The notes under the pieces are model-generated. The model did not search any database. It was not told where the DNA came from and worked only from the letters and a program-made list of their open reading frames with translations. Shown one piece after another: positions 1-7,933 of a stretch of 29,878 bases of DNA. Position numbers and translations under genes: made by a program. The stretch is from JAIPAH01 sp964345255. Lineage in GTDB: Bacteria; Bacteroidota; Bacteroidia; Bacteroidales; JAIPAH01. Every line of letters starts with the position of its first letter. Position 1 is the stretch's first letter. The stretch covers positions 1 to 29,878 of the forward strand of contig CAYFQK010000010.1 of assembly GCA_964345255.1 (NCBI GenBank), written 5' to 3'.

Positions 1-66
1 TGGGTTTTGATATTTGTTATTTTAGGTTTTCATTTTCTCTTAACTTTATGGACAGGCACTAATTAA
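1..66 (+). CDS. C-terminal fragment of a membrane protein (partial)
   Basis: Frame 1 reads 21 codons followed by TAA at 64-66. The peptide is strongly hydrophobic (W-V-L-I-F-V-I-L-G-F, then F-L-L-T-L-W) and ends in T-G-T-N, which is how the last transmembrane helix of an integral membrane protein often looks. The rest of the gene lies outside the window, so no function can be given. A chance open frame is possible at this length. Confidence 0.3.
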   Translation, partial: WVLIFVILGFHFLLTLWTGTN

Positions 67-122
67 TACGAGGCTTTCTGATCCTGAAATAAGTCATGAT
101 ACTGGAAAAGCTTCTTAAATCA

Positions 123-273
123 GGCCAGGGGCGGCAGTAAATTCGAAACAATTTACTCTACTGACTGGCCCGTAGGGCTCATATCCGCCGAGGAAATTAG
201 TTCGTCTATCTGCCTTTCAGTAGAAATCTAGCCCCCGCCAATTCAAGTCGCACTTATCTTCGTGGGGCTTTTT
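123..273 (+). ncRNA. Candidate structured non-coding RNA, unknown family
   Basis: This gene-free stretch is dense in nested complementary segments. GGCCAG at 123-128 pairs with CTGGCC at 165-170. Inside it AGTAAATT (136-143) pairs with AATTTACT (150-157) around the hexaloop CGAAAC. GCCC (168-171) can alternatively pair with GGGC (175-178). AGCCCC (230-235) pairs with GGGGCT (264-269) and is followed by a T run. I do not recognise tmRNA, RNase P, SRP RNA, 6S or tRNA signatures in it. The minus strand carries a short open frame ending at about 114-116, but it has no clear start and I would not call it a gene. The stretch may be a trans-acting RNA, a long 3' UTR, or the end of a mobile element. 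Confidence 0.35.
230..273 (+). terminator. Possible intrinsic terminator closing the structured stretch
   Basis: AGCCCC (230-235) and GGGGCT (264-269) form a GC-rich stem with a 28-base loop region, followed directly by TTTTT (269-273). The long loop makes it weaker than a classical terminator. It points along the plus strand, away from the partial gene at the window edge. Confidence 0.35.
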
Positions 274-292
274 AAATTTTCCGGAGATTTTT

Positions 293-1696
293 CTAATCCA
301 AAGAATAAATCACAAAATTCTCTCCTGAATATTCCACAGGATACTCCAGCTTTGTTTTAAATGTTGCTCTATCAACAACAATGTGCTTAGCCCCTTTCTT
401 TGTGAATTCATTAATTTTTTGGCGGTTCCGTAGTACAGAATCATCCACCGACCACCCTTTGCGGTGTGTAAAATACATCTGCTGAGGTGATAGACCTCCA
501 TTAGTAACTATAAGTTCATTTTCATTTACATGCTTTTCAACAATTTGTTCCAAATTCAACAAATACCGTTTATTCTTTTTAATGAAAAAATCATGTTGCT
601 GGTTAGCTATCCCTTCCAAACCGATAAGAATCAGTAAAACTACTTGATACTTTTTCGGAACCTTAGAGATGAATACTCCCGCAATAACTGCCATAACTGG
701 AGTGTAAGGAATAATGTAATAGTTATGTTTAGGAAATACCGATCCTGTCTTAATGATAAAAACAAGGAAAACGAGTGTGACTATAGCAAAACCTATTTTA
801 ATAGCCTTATTTTTATCTGTGAAAACAAAATACAATCCTGTAAGAAAACAAAGAAACCCTATATAAGAATGGAAAGAACTGAAGTAGAACTTCTCAAGTG
901 CTTCAGGGGCTAATCTAGCCACCTCAACAAGACCTTCTGCTAAGCTTTTTGGGAAAAACAGTGCATACTGATACTCCTCAACCAAATGAGGAACCCAGTG
1001 AAAATACCACCAAGCCACGAAAATAAAACTTACAATCCATGCGATATAAAGAACTAATAATTTAAGATTTCTCTGCCATTTAACCATTAAGGGTATAATT
1101 AACAAACTTAACAGAGCAAGGGAAGGAATCTTTGCTAAAACCCCCAATGTGGAAAGCATAAAAAACAACATCAGGCTAAAAATATTTCCTGAGCGTAAAT
1201 AACAATAGGCGTAATATAGACTGATAATTACCATTGAAACACTAAAGGTATCAGGCATAACCTTTCGGGAAAAAGAAAACCAAATAGAAACTAATAAGAC
1301 TATCGTAGCATTGAAAGCGATATGTTTATTAAAAAGACCTTTAAGAAGCTTGAAAAAATATAAAACCCCAATACTTGAAATCAAAAGATTGATAAGCCTT
1401 CCGTACCAATGAGCATAACCAAAAACAGATGATACCAGATATATCAAATAGTTAAATACGGGGAACTCTGATCCAATAATTCCACTTTTCGCCCCGGCCA
1501 TATCTATTCTGGGGTATAACAAATTTGCCTCTCCTTCAAGAAAATTCCTGGCAATCATATTAGTAAGCGATTGCCGCCAGTTATGTCCCGTTTCTAAAGG
1601 GGCATTAGTAATTCCAATAAGCCTGATCAAAAAAAGAAGTATGATCCAAAAGCGAATATCTGAAAGTAAAATTTTTAAATTATGCTTATTTAGCAT
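293..1696 (-). CDS. GT-C fold membrane glycosyltransferase (ArnT/PMT-like, GT39/GT83 type)
   Basis: This 467-residue protein is almost entirely transmembrane. It shows the arrangement of Bacteroidota GT-C glycosyltransferases, which move a sugar from a polyprenyl-phosphate donor on the outer face of the inner membrane. After a first helix (about 16-30) the first external loop carries E-T-G-H-N-W-R-Q (35-42), the loop where this fold has its acidic catalytic residue and the H-x-W-R-Q signature. A second conserved patch, E-F-P-V-F-N-Y-L (77-84), follows. About ten more hydrophobic segments end near residue 360, and the C-terminal part is a soluble domain. Acceptor and sugar cannot be read from the sequence. 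It is divergent from deoC across 181 bases. The ATG at 1696 is the only sensible start, because the first helix begins soon after it. Confidence 0.8.
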   Translation of the reverse strand: MLNKHNLKILLSDIRFWIILLFLIRLIGITNAPLETGHNWRQSLTNMIARNFLEGEANLLYPRIDMAGAKSGIIGSEFPVFNYLIYLVSSVFGYAHWYGRLINLLISSIGVLYFFKLLKGLFNKHIAFNATIVLLVSIWFSFSRKVMPDTFSVSMVIISLYYAYCYLRSGNIFSLMLFFMLSTLGVLAKIPSLALLSLLIIPLMVKWQRNLKLLVLYIAWIVSFIFVAWWYFHWVPHLVEEYQYALFFPKSLAEGLVEVARLAPEALEKFYFSSFHSYIGFLCFLTGLYFVFTDKNKAIKIGFAIVTLVFLVFIIKTGSVFPKHNYYIIPYTPVMAVIAGVFISKVPKKYQVVLLILIGLEGIANQQHDFFIKKNKRYLLNLEQIVEKHVNENELIVTNGGLSPQQMYFTHRKGWSVDDSVLRNRQKINEFTKKGAKHIVVDRATFKTKLEYPVEYSGENFVIYSLD

Positions 1697-1855
1697 TAGT
1701 TGCGTTAATTGAAGTATTTAAAAAGTGTTGCTTACTCATGTTTCGTTTTGGTAAAGCTACAAGTATTTTACAAAATTTCACAAAATTTCGTGCAAAGACC
1801 AGTTCCAATATAAATACTCATGAAACAATTCCGAAAAAAGATAGTCAAATGTTTT

Positions 1856-1863
1856 TATTTTTG
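1856..1863 (+). promoter_or_regulatory. -7 promoter element for deoC
   Basis: TATTTTTG matches the Bacteroidota housekeeping -7 consensus TAnnTTTG. It ends 14 bases before the deoC ATG, which would give a leader of only about 7-9 bases. No clear TTTG -33 box is seen at the usual spacing. Confidence 0.55.
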
Positions 1864-1877
1864 TAAAAAGATACCTT

Positions 1878-2726
1878 ATGAATTATCAACATAGTATGTC
1901 AGAAATAAAAGAGGATGAAATAAAAAGCCGGTTGGAAGGTATTATCAACCTACAGGCTGATAAGAAAAATAGCACTGAAACGCTAAAAGATATTATTGGT
2001 CTGATTGATCTTACTACCTTAAACGGAAACGATACCCGAGAAAAAGTTACCGCACTTTGCAGAAAAGGGGTTGATGTTCAGGATAACAACCTAAATATCC
2101 CGCATGTTGCCGCGATATGTGTATATCCGAATTTCGCCAACATAGTATCTGAAGAATTGCAGAAAAGCGGCGTAAAGACAGCAGTAGTGGCAACAGGTTT
2201 TCCCAGCGGACAGACTTTCAGAGAAGTAAAATTACTGGAAGTGCAAAAAGCGGTAGCCTCCGGAGCTGAAGAAATCGATATGGTGATTTCACGCGGCCTT
2301 TTCCTTGAGAGTGAATACGATGAAGTATTTGATGAAATAAAGGCTGTGAAAAAAGCTTGTGGCCGAGCTCATCTAAAAGTTATCCTTGAAACCGGGGAGC
2401 TGGAAAATTTGACGCAGATTTATACAGCAGCAAAAATTGCTATTGATGCAGGAGCAGACTTCATCAAAACATCTACTGGAAAAATCAAACCTGCTGCCGA
2501 AGAAAAATCTTTTCTGGTCATGACGGATGCCATTAAAAATCATTTTAAAGAAACTGGAAAAAAAGTAGGTATAAAACCAGCAGGGGGCATTTCAGATACT
2601 AACACGGCATTGAAATTTTATGCAATTGTAAAAGAAAACCTGGGAGAATCCTGGCTTAACAATCAGCTATTCAGAATAGGTGCCAGCAGCCTTCTGGATA
2701 AGATTCTGAATGATCTTCAATCATAA
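1878..2726 (+). CDS. deoC: Deoxyribose-phosphate aldolase
   Basis: Class I aldolase that cleaves 2-deoxyribose 5-phosphate to glyceraldehyde 3-phosphate and acetaldehyde in deoxynucleoside catabolism. The Schiff-base lysine is K197 in D-F-I-K-T-S-T-G-K, and the proton-relay lysine is K233 in G-I-K-P-A-G-G. The acidic partner is D134 in E-I-D-M-V-I. K-V-I-L-E-T-G-E-L (167-175) is another family signature. At 282 residues it belongs to the longer DeoC type, with about 40 N-terminal residues beyond the barrel. A second in-frame ATG at 1896 (residue 7) could be the real start. It has its own -7 motif just upstream. The next gene follows after 58 bases. Confidence 0.95.
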   Translation: MNYQHSMSEIKEDEIKSRLEGIINLQADKKNSTETLKDIIGLIDLTTLNGNDTREKVTALCRKGVDVQDNNLNIPHVAAICVYPNFANIVSEELQKSGVKTAVVATGFPSGQTFREVKLLEVQKAVASGAEEIDMVISRGLFLESEYDEVFDEIKAVKKACGRAHLKVILETGELENLTQIYTAAKIAIDAGADFIKTSTGKIKPAAEEKSFLVMTDAIKNHFKETGKKVGIKPAGGISDTNTALKFYAIVKENLGESWLNNQLFRIGASSLLDKILNDLQS

Positions 2727-2784
2727 AACAGATTTGTTCATTCAAACATATCTCCATACTTTTATGTCTTAAAATTAACATGCC

Positions 2785-3558
2785 ATGAAACGATTTTTTA
2801 TTATTACAGCACTCATATTTGCCTTGAGTAGTGCGTTTAGTCAAACGCCCCTGGATACGGCAGTCAACTTTGAAGTAAAAGACACTAACGGAAATATTAT
2901 TGAATTATTCGACTTGCTTGATCAGGATTATATCGTCATCGTTGATTTTTTCCGAACCGATTGCGGCTATTGTAATATTTATGCCCCCGATTTTCAGGCT
3001 TCCTACGAAGACTTTGGCTGCAACTCCAGTAACGTATTTTTTATGTCCATCGACCAGGGCCACACCAATGAGGATGTAATTGCCTTTGAGGAGGAGCATA
3101 ATCTTACCCTTCCGGCCTGCAGCGGATTGGATGGCAATGGCAACGCAGCCTTTGAAGCCTTTCAGATTACAGGCACGCCGACCTATGTGGTAATCGCCCC
3201 CGACAAAGAAATTCTGGAGCAGCAGATATGGCCTCCTGTAACAGACTCCATTAACAATGCGCTTCTGGAGGCCGGAGGAATTATGGCTTCATGTTTAACC
3301 GGTGTAGATGACGCAAAAAAGGTAGAAAATCCCATCCTTTATCCTAATCCGGTGAATTCACACTCGTTCAACATAGACCAATCGCAGATCAGTGAGGAGA
3401 TTGATCGCATAGAAATTCGAAGCATCACAGGGCAATTGGTCCACACTCAAAAGTACAGACAAAAAATATCAGTCAGCCATATCACTAAAGGCATATATTT
3501 TGTAAATTTATTTTCAAAAGGACACATTATAAGCAAAGAAAAAATCGTTATCCGGTAA
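2785..3558 (+). CDS. Secreted thioredoxin-like protein with type IX sorting domain
   Basis: A signal peptide (1-19, ending A-F-S-Q) is followed by a thioredoxin/peroxiredoxin-like domain (about 22-165). Its redox motif is D-C-G-Y-C (C60, C63), and the cis-proline loop is G-T-P-T-Y-V. From about residue 180 a C-terminal Por/T9SS type A sorting domain begins with L-Y-P-N-P-V-N. That domain directs export across the outer membrane with later removal of the tail. The motif C-G-Y-C in place of the usual W-C-x-x-C, together with secretion, suggests an extracellular disulfide-handling or redox-sensing protein, not a cytochrome-maturation factor. That role is inference. The lipoprotein gene 10 bases downstream is probably co-transcribed. 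Confidence 0.85.
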   Translation: MKRFFIITALIFALSSAFSQTPLDTAVNFEVKDTNGNIIELFDLLDQDYIVIVDFFRTDCGYCNIYAPDFQASYEDFGCNSSNVFFMSIDQGHTNEDVIAFEEEHNLTLPACSGLDGNGNAAFEAFQITGTPTYVVIAPDKEILEQQIWPPVTDSINNALLEAGGIMASCLTGVDDAKKVENPILYPNPVNSHSFNIDQSQISEEIDRIEIRSITGQLVHTQKYRQKISVSHITKGIYFVNLFSKGHIISKEKIVIR

Positions 3559-3568
3559 ATTTATAGTA

Positions 3569-3985
3569 ATGAAAAATCTGTTACCCATTCTTACGCTGTT
3601 TAGCTTGATGTTTTTATTATCAGCATGTGAGGAAGCTGAAGATCTCCTCCCAGATAATGCCGATCCGAGGGACGATTTCATTGGAGAATGGAATTGTAGT
3701 GAAACCGAACTCAAAAGCACCGATGATTACACCGTAACCATCCAAAAAGACCCCGATAATAGCAGCCAGGTGTTGTTGCAGAATTTTGGATTGCTGGGGC
3801 AAGATCAATACCCTTACGGACTGATTACCGGCGACAGGATCAATGTTCCCCAGCAAGAGATTAATGGCTGGACCATAAAAAATGCCAGCGGAGATATGAT
3901 CGGTGAAAATTCTATTGACTGGACTTATACCCTGTCAAACGGGTCGGATGATTTTCAGTATGCAGCTACTTACACCCGGAATTAG
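3569..3985 (+). CDS. Small lipoprotein, unknown function
   Basis: The 138-residue protein starts with a lipoprotein signal peptide ending L-L-S-A-C, with lipidated C20. The mature part begins with an acidic stretch (E-E-A-E-D-L-L). It continues with a predicted beta-rich domain opening F-I-G-E-W-N-C-S-E, an opening often seen in short Bacteroidota lipocalin-like or META-like lipoproteins. No catalytic motif is visible. It sits 10 bases after the secreted thioredoxin-like gene, so the two probably form an operon. C43, in W-N-C-S, is the only cysteine in the mature part besides the lipidated one. Whether it is a partner of the thioredoxin-like protein is unknown. Confidence 0.7.
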   Translation: MKNLLPILTLFSLMFLLSACEEAEDLLPDNADPRDDFIGEWNCSETELKSTDDYTVTIQKDPDNSSQVLLQNFGLLGQDQYPYGLITGDRINVPQQEINGWTIKNASGDMIGENSIDWTYTLSNGSDDFQYAATYTRN

Positions 3986-4021
3986 TTAGAAATTGTAACA
4001 GATTTTTCCTGAATGCAAATC

Positions 4022-4426
4022 TTATTTATCAGCCGGAGGCTCATTTTGTTCCTCCTCCAGCAAATCTTTCTTTTCCTGCTCTGCCTGTCTTTGTCTTTTG
4101 TTTAAGCGAACGATTACCTCTTCGTAAATCTCATTGAATTTCTCGATATTGCGCTCGTAATAAGCAAAACTGCTATCGAATTGGGCTTTGGTGATAGCAT
4201 GCTTATTGAAAATTTTATGATACGCATCGCTGGTGATTTTATCCAGCTTTTCTCCACTTATCTTTTTATTTCTCAAAACAGCCTCTGCCAGATGAACATC
4301 TACCATAACATCCGTCATTTTTTCCTTTTTCAGGATAAGGTTTTTTTCGTTATTTCCCGATTGGCAACCTCCTATTATCAAAATCAAAAGAAGCACTCTA
4401 AAAATTCGTGTAGCAGGGTTGATCAT
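4022..4426 (-). CDS. DUF4296 family lipoprotein
   Basis: The 134-residue protein has a lipobox I-I-G-G-C with lipidated C21. It is followed by a helical domain containing M-T-D-V-M-V-D-V-H-L-A-E-A and later Q-F-D-S-S-F-A-Y-Y, the pattern of the Bacteroidota-specific DUF4296 family, whose function is unknown. The C-terminus is highly charged (K-R-Q-R-Q-A-E-Q-E-K-K-D-L-L-E-E-E). It lies 79 bases downstream of recQ on the same strand and may be co-transcribed with it. It is convergent with the lipoprotein gene ending at 3985. Confidence 0.75.
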   Translation of the reverse strand: MINPATRIFRVLLLILIIGGCQSGNNEKNLILKKEKMTDVMVDVHLAEAVLRNKKISGEKLDKITSDAYHKIFNKHAITKAQFDSSFAYYERNIEKFNEIYEEVIVRLNKRQRQAEQEKKDLLEEEQNEPPADK

Positions 4427-4505
4427 GATTTCTTTACTGATTATTTTCTTAAAATCTGTTTATCAGGGTGGTTATGACCATTTTCCAGATAATTCACTAG
4501 CTCAA

Positions 4506-6707
4506 TTAATTGCCTATCTCCGATAAAAACTTAACTCTCATCAAACGTATCTCCTCTTCAGTAAACTCATCTTCCCCCAGTTCCTGTAAAGCTTCTTCTA
4601 CTGAATCGGATTCTGCTTCCATAAAATAATCATAAATCTCTTCCTCATGAAACTCATCAATATATTCATTAATGTAATAATCAATATCAAGTTTAGTGCC
4701 TGAAGTGACGATACTTTCGAGTTCGGAAAGAAGCTCTTTTACCGTCATATTTTTAGCATAGGCAATATCTTCAAGAGGGACTTTCTTATCAATGTTATGA
4801 ATAACATAAACCTTAAGCCCTGACTTATTAACTACTGACTTAACAATCAGGTCATTAGGGCGTACTATTTCATTCTCCTCAACATAATCAGAAACAAGCT
4901 TAACAAAAGGCTCTCCATACTTGCGGGCCTTTCCGTTACCCACGCCAGTAATATGGGTCAGCTCATCTACTTTAGTCGGATATTGAGTAGCCATATCTTC
5001 AAGAGAAAAGTCCTGGAAAATGACAAATGGTGGAAGATTTTCTTTTTTACTGATTTGCTTTCTTAAATCTTTAAGCATATCAAACAAGTTCTTATCCACT
5101 GTCCCGGTTTTGCCAGACTGATCAGCTGCCTCCTCTTCCCGACTGGCTGTTTCAAAGTCATGAGGTTTCACCAGTTCAATACTGTATGGGCTTTCCAGGA
5201 ATTTGTGGCCTTTCTCAGATAATTTTAATATCCCATAATTTTCAATATCCTTGTCCAGCAATTTCTCTACAAGACATTGTCTTATCACCCCACTCCAAAT
5301 CTTTGCATCCTGATATTTGCCGCTTCCAAAACAATTAATTTTATCATGCCGCATTGCTTTTACATCGGCTGTATCATTGCCGGCAATAACATTCACTATA
5401 TGCTCAGCTTTAAACAGTTGCTTTGTTTCCAGAATACAGTTAAGAGCCGTTACCACATAATCTTTACCTTCATATTTTTCCTTGGGATACAAACAGTTAT
5501 CACATGCGCCGCAATTATCATGCGGATATTCTTCGCCAAAATAGTGCAGAAGCTGCCTGTGACGGCAAATTGAAGATTCAGCGTAAGACACGGTCTCCAG
5601 CAAAAGCTGCTGAGCAATTTCCTGCTCTGCGACGGGCTTGCCTTTCATAAACTTTTCAAGCTTCTGAATATCACTGTAGCTGTAGAAGGCAATGCAATTC
5701 CCTTCCCCGCCGTCACGGCCGGCCCGGCCTGTTTCCTGATAATATCCCTCAATACTTTTAGGAATATCATGATGAATAACAAACCGAATGTCCGGTTTAT
5801 CAATCCCCATTCCAAAAGCAATGGTAGCCACTATTACATCGGTTTCTTCCATAAGGAAGCGATCCTGATTAGCCTTTCTGGTGGAAGCATCAAGCCCGGC
5901 ATGGTAGGGGGAGGCATTGATTCCATTCACCTTAAGCGTTTCGGCGAGTTCCTCCACTTTTTTCCTGCTAAGGCAATATACAATACCTGACTTACCTTGT
6001 TTAGTTTTGATAAACTTTATAATATCTTTAACAACGTTCTTTGTTTTTGGCCTTACTTCGTAGTAGAGGTTAGGCCGGTCAAAAGAAGATTTATAGACAT
6101 CCGCATTCGGAATTTCCAGATTCTTCATGATATCCTGCTGCACCTTGAGTGTTGCTGTCGCTGTAAGTGCTATCACAGGAGAATTTTGACCAATATTATT
6201 AATAATAGGTCGAATTCGCCGGTATTCCGGACGGAAATCATGCCCCCATTCTGATATACAATGGGCTTCATCAATAGCGTAGAATGAAATTTTGATGTTT
6301 TTCAGAAATTCTACATTCTCTTCCTTAGTTAATGACTCAGGAGCTACATATAGCAACTTTGTCCGCTGATCAAGTAAATCCTGCTTGACACGTCTGATTT
6401 CAGATTTATTAAGGGAAGAATTCAAAACATGAGCAATGCCATCATCAGACCCAAAATTTCTTAAGGCATCCACCTGGTTTTTCATCAGCGCGATAAGTGG
6501 AGAAATAATTATAGCCGTTCCTTCACTTATTAAGGCGGGGAGTTGATAACACATAGACTTACCTCCCCCCGTAGGCATTATTACAAATGTATTCCTGTTA
6601 TCCAACAAATTTTTTATGATGGCCTCCTGGTTTCCCTTAAATTTATCAAAACCAAAAATTTCATGCAGCAGGCCACGCAATGAATAATCTCTCTTTACTT
6701 CCACCAT
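4506..6707 (-). CDS. recQ: ATP-dependent DNA helicase RecQ
   Basis: Superfamily 2 3'-5' helicase of recombination and repair. Visible in order: Walker A M-P-T-G-G-G-K-S (K50), the DEAH box D-E-A-H (146-149) with the RecQ-specific aromatic loop after it, motif III T-A-T-A-T (182-186), and motif VI Q-E-T-G-R-A-G-R-D-G (324-333). The zinc subdomain cysteines are C381, C399, C402 and C405. A winged-helix region follows, then an HRDC domain at about 538-610. The last 120 residues form an extra C-terminal helix-turn-helix-like region with a very acidic tail, as in many Bacteroidota RecQ proteins (E. coli RecQ has about 610 residues). The start at 6707 sits about 10 residues before the helicase fold. 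Confidence 0.96.
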   Translation of the reverse strand: MVEVKRDYSLRGLLHEIFGFDKFKGNQEAIIKNLLDNRNTFVIMPTGGGKSMCYQLPALISEGTAIIISPLIALMKNQVDALRNFGSDDGIAHVLNSSLNKSEIRRVKQDLLDQRTKLLYVAPESLTKEENVEFLKNIKISFYAIDEAHCISEWGHDFRPEYRRIRPIINNIGQNSPVIALTATATLKVQQDIMKNLEIPNADVYKSSFDRPNLYYEVRPKTKNVVKDIIKFIKTKQGKSGIVYCLSRKKVEELAETLKVNGINASPYHAGLDASTRKANQDRFLMEETDVIVATIAFGMGIDKPDIRFVIHHDIPKSIEGYYQETGRAGRDGGEGNCIAFYSYSDIQKLEKFMKGKPVAEQEIAQQLLLETVSYAESSICRHRQLLHYFGEEYPHDNCGACDNCLYPKEKYEGKDYVVTALNCILETKQLFKAEHIVNVIAGNDTADVKAMRHDKINCFGSGKYQDAKIWSGVIRQCLVEKLLDKDIENYGILKLSEKGHKFLESPYSIELVKPHDFETASREEEAADQSGKTGTVDKNLFDMLKDLRKQISKKENLPPFVIFQDFSLEDMATQYPTKVDELTHITGVGNGKARKYGEPFVKLVSDYVEENEIVRPNDLIVKSVVNKSGLKVYVIHNIDKKVPLEDIAYAKNMTVKELLSELESIVTSGTKLDIDYYINEYIDEFHEEEIYDYFMEAESDSVEEALQELGEDEFTEEEIRLMRVKFLSEIGN

Positions 6708-6785
6708 GACTCCATTTAGTTTATTTCGTCAGTCATATCTTTCTACTTGTCATTGAGTGTTTTGGGCTCCTCGTAAAATCTCATC

Positions 6786-6793
6786 CAAAGTTA
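6786..6793 (-). promoter_or_regulatory. -7 promoter element for recQ
   Basis: The minus strand reads TAACTTTG, matching TAnnTTTG, 78 bases before the recQ ATG. A CAAA (TTTG on the minus strand) at 6821-6824 is about 27 bases further up, longer than the usual 19-21 spacing. Confidence 0.4.
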
Positions 6794-6941
6794 ATGAAAT
6801 TATCCCGACCAGAGTATATGCAAACGTTCCCAATGCTTAATTATTATTGAACTCTAATTTACTAAAAAAAACGCATTGCTGCTCGATTTTTTTTAACCAT
6901 TTAAGAACAACCTGTTCAAAACTCAAAGCTTATAGAATTAC

Positions 6942-6949
6942 TATATTTG
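6942..6949 (+). promoter_or_regulatory. -7 promoter element for kdsD-lptB
   Basis: TATATTTG is a full match to TAnnTTTG and ends 14 bases before a GTG codon at 6964. It lies inside the longer open frame that opens at TTG 6847. This argues that the upstream 39 codons are not translated and that the gene starts at 6964. Confidence 0.6.
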
Positions 6950-6963
6950 CAGAAAAAAGAACG

Positions 6964-7932
6964 GTGGCCGAAAAAAACTTCAACATCAGGGAACGGGCGA
7001 TAAAAACCATAAGCATTGAAGCAGAAGCAGTTAATAAGCTTAAAGAGCATATTGATGAAAATTTTGAGCAGGTCATCCGATTGATTTACAATTCACAAGG
7101 CCGGGTAATCGTGACAGGTATTGGTAAAAGCGCCCAGATAGCCGGAAAAATTGTCTCTACACTCAATTCCACAGGAACCCCTTCTGTTTTTATGCATGCC
7201 GCTGATGCAGTGCATGGAGACTTAGGTATCATCCGGGAGGATGATATAATTATTTGTTTATCAAAAAGTGGAAATACGCCGGAGATAAAAGTTTTGATCC
7301 CTTTTCTGCAACTAAGAGGCAATCCCCTGATAGGCATAGTAGGAAATACAAATTCATACCTGGCACAAAAAGCCGATTATGTTCTTAACACCACAACCAC
7401 CCAGGAAGCTTGCCCAAACAACCTTGCTCCTACTGCCAGCACAACAGCACAACTTGCCATGGGCGATGCTTTAGCCGTTACCTTGCTCGAGTACCGAGGC
7501 TTTACTGCCAAGGACTTTGCAAAATTTCATCCGGCAGGAATTTTAGGGAAAGAACTGTACTTAAAGGTGGCCGACCTATATCCAAATAACGAAGCCCCGC
7601 AAGTAGCCCTGGATGATTCTTTAAGAAAAGTCATTGTTGAAATATCGTCCAAACGTCTTGGCGCTACGGCCGTATTGGATAAAGGTGTGCTTAAGGGAAT
7701 TATTACAGACGGAGACCTGAGAAGAATGCTTGAAAAGCAGGTCGACCTTGAAAATGTGACAGCAGAAAGCGTAATGAGTCCGGCGCCAAAAACAGCATCA
7801 CCCGACATGCTGGTATCTGATGCCCTTGACCTAATGCGCTCCAATAGCATAACCCAGTTGTTGGTTACCGATAATAACAACTACGTGGGCGTAATTCATC
7901 TCCATGATATTTTAAAAGAAGGATTGTTATAA
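6964..7932 (+). CDS. kdsD: Arabinose-5-phosphate isomerase (KpsF/GutQ family)
   Basis: Interconverts ribulose 5-phosphate and arabinose 5-phosphate, the first step towards the LPS sugar Kdo. From GTG 6964 the protein has 323 residues, the normal family length. An N-terminal SIS sugar-isomerase domain (about 35-165) carries G-I-G-K-S-A-Q-I-A-G-K, H-A-A-D-A-V-H-G-D-L-G and S-K-S-G-N-T-P-E. Two CBS domains follow (about 195-250 and 265-323). The open frame could extend to TTG 6847, but those residues do not resemble the family and the promoter motif lies within them. lptB starts one base after the stop codon, so the two are certainly co-transcribed. This fits shared service to lipopolysaccharide assembly. 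Confidence 0.92.
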   Translation: MAEKNFNIRERAIKTISIEAEAVNKLKEHIDENFEQVIRLIYNSQGRVIVTGIGKSAQIAGKIVSTLNSTGTPSVFMHAADAVHGDLGIIREDDIIICLSKSGNTPEIKVLIPFLQLRGNPLIGIVGNTNSYLAQKADYVLNTTTTQEACPNNLAPTASTTAQLAMGDALAVTLLEYRGFTAKDFAKFHPAGILGKELYLKVADLYPNNEAPQVALDDSLRKVIVEISSKRLGATAVLDKGVLKGIITDGDLRRMLEKQVDLENVTAESVMSPAPKTASPDMLVSDALDLMRSNSITQLLVTDNNNYVGVIHLHDILKEGLL

Positions 7933-7933
7933 A

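Noticed and set aside
4000..4022. AGATTT..AAATCT hairpin between the convergent lipoprotein genes
   Set aside because: The stem has only six AT-rich pairs with an 11-base loop and no good T run, too weak to call a terminator.
6847..6963. TTG-started extension of kdsD
   Set aside because: The 39 residues are not family-like and include the TATATTTG promoter element. The length from GTG 6964 (323 residues) is normal for the family.
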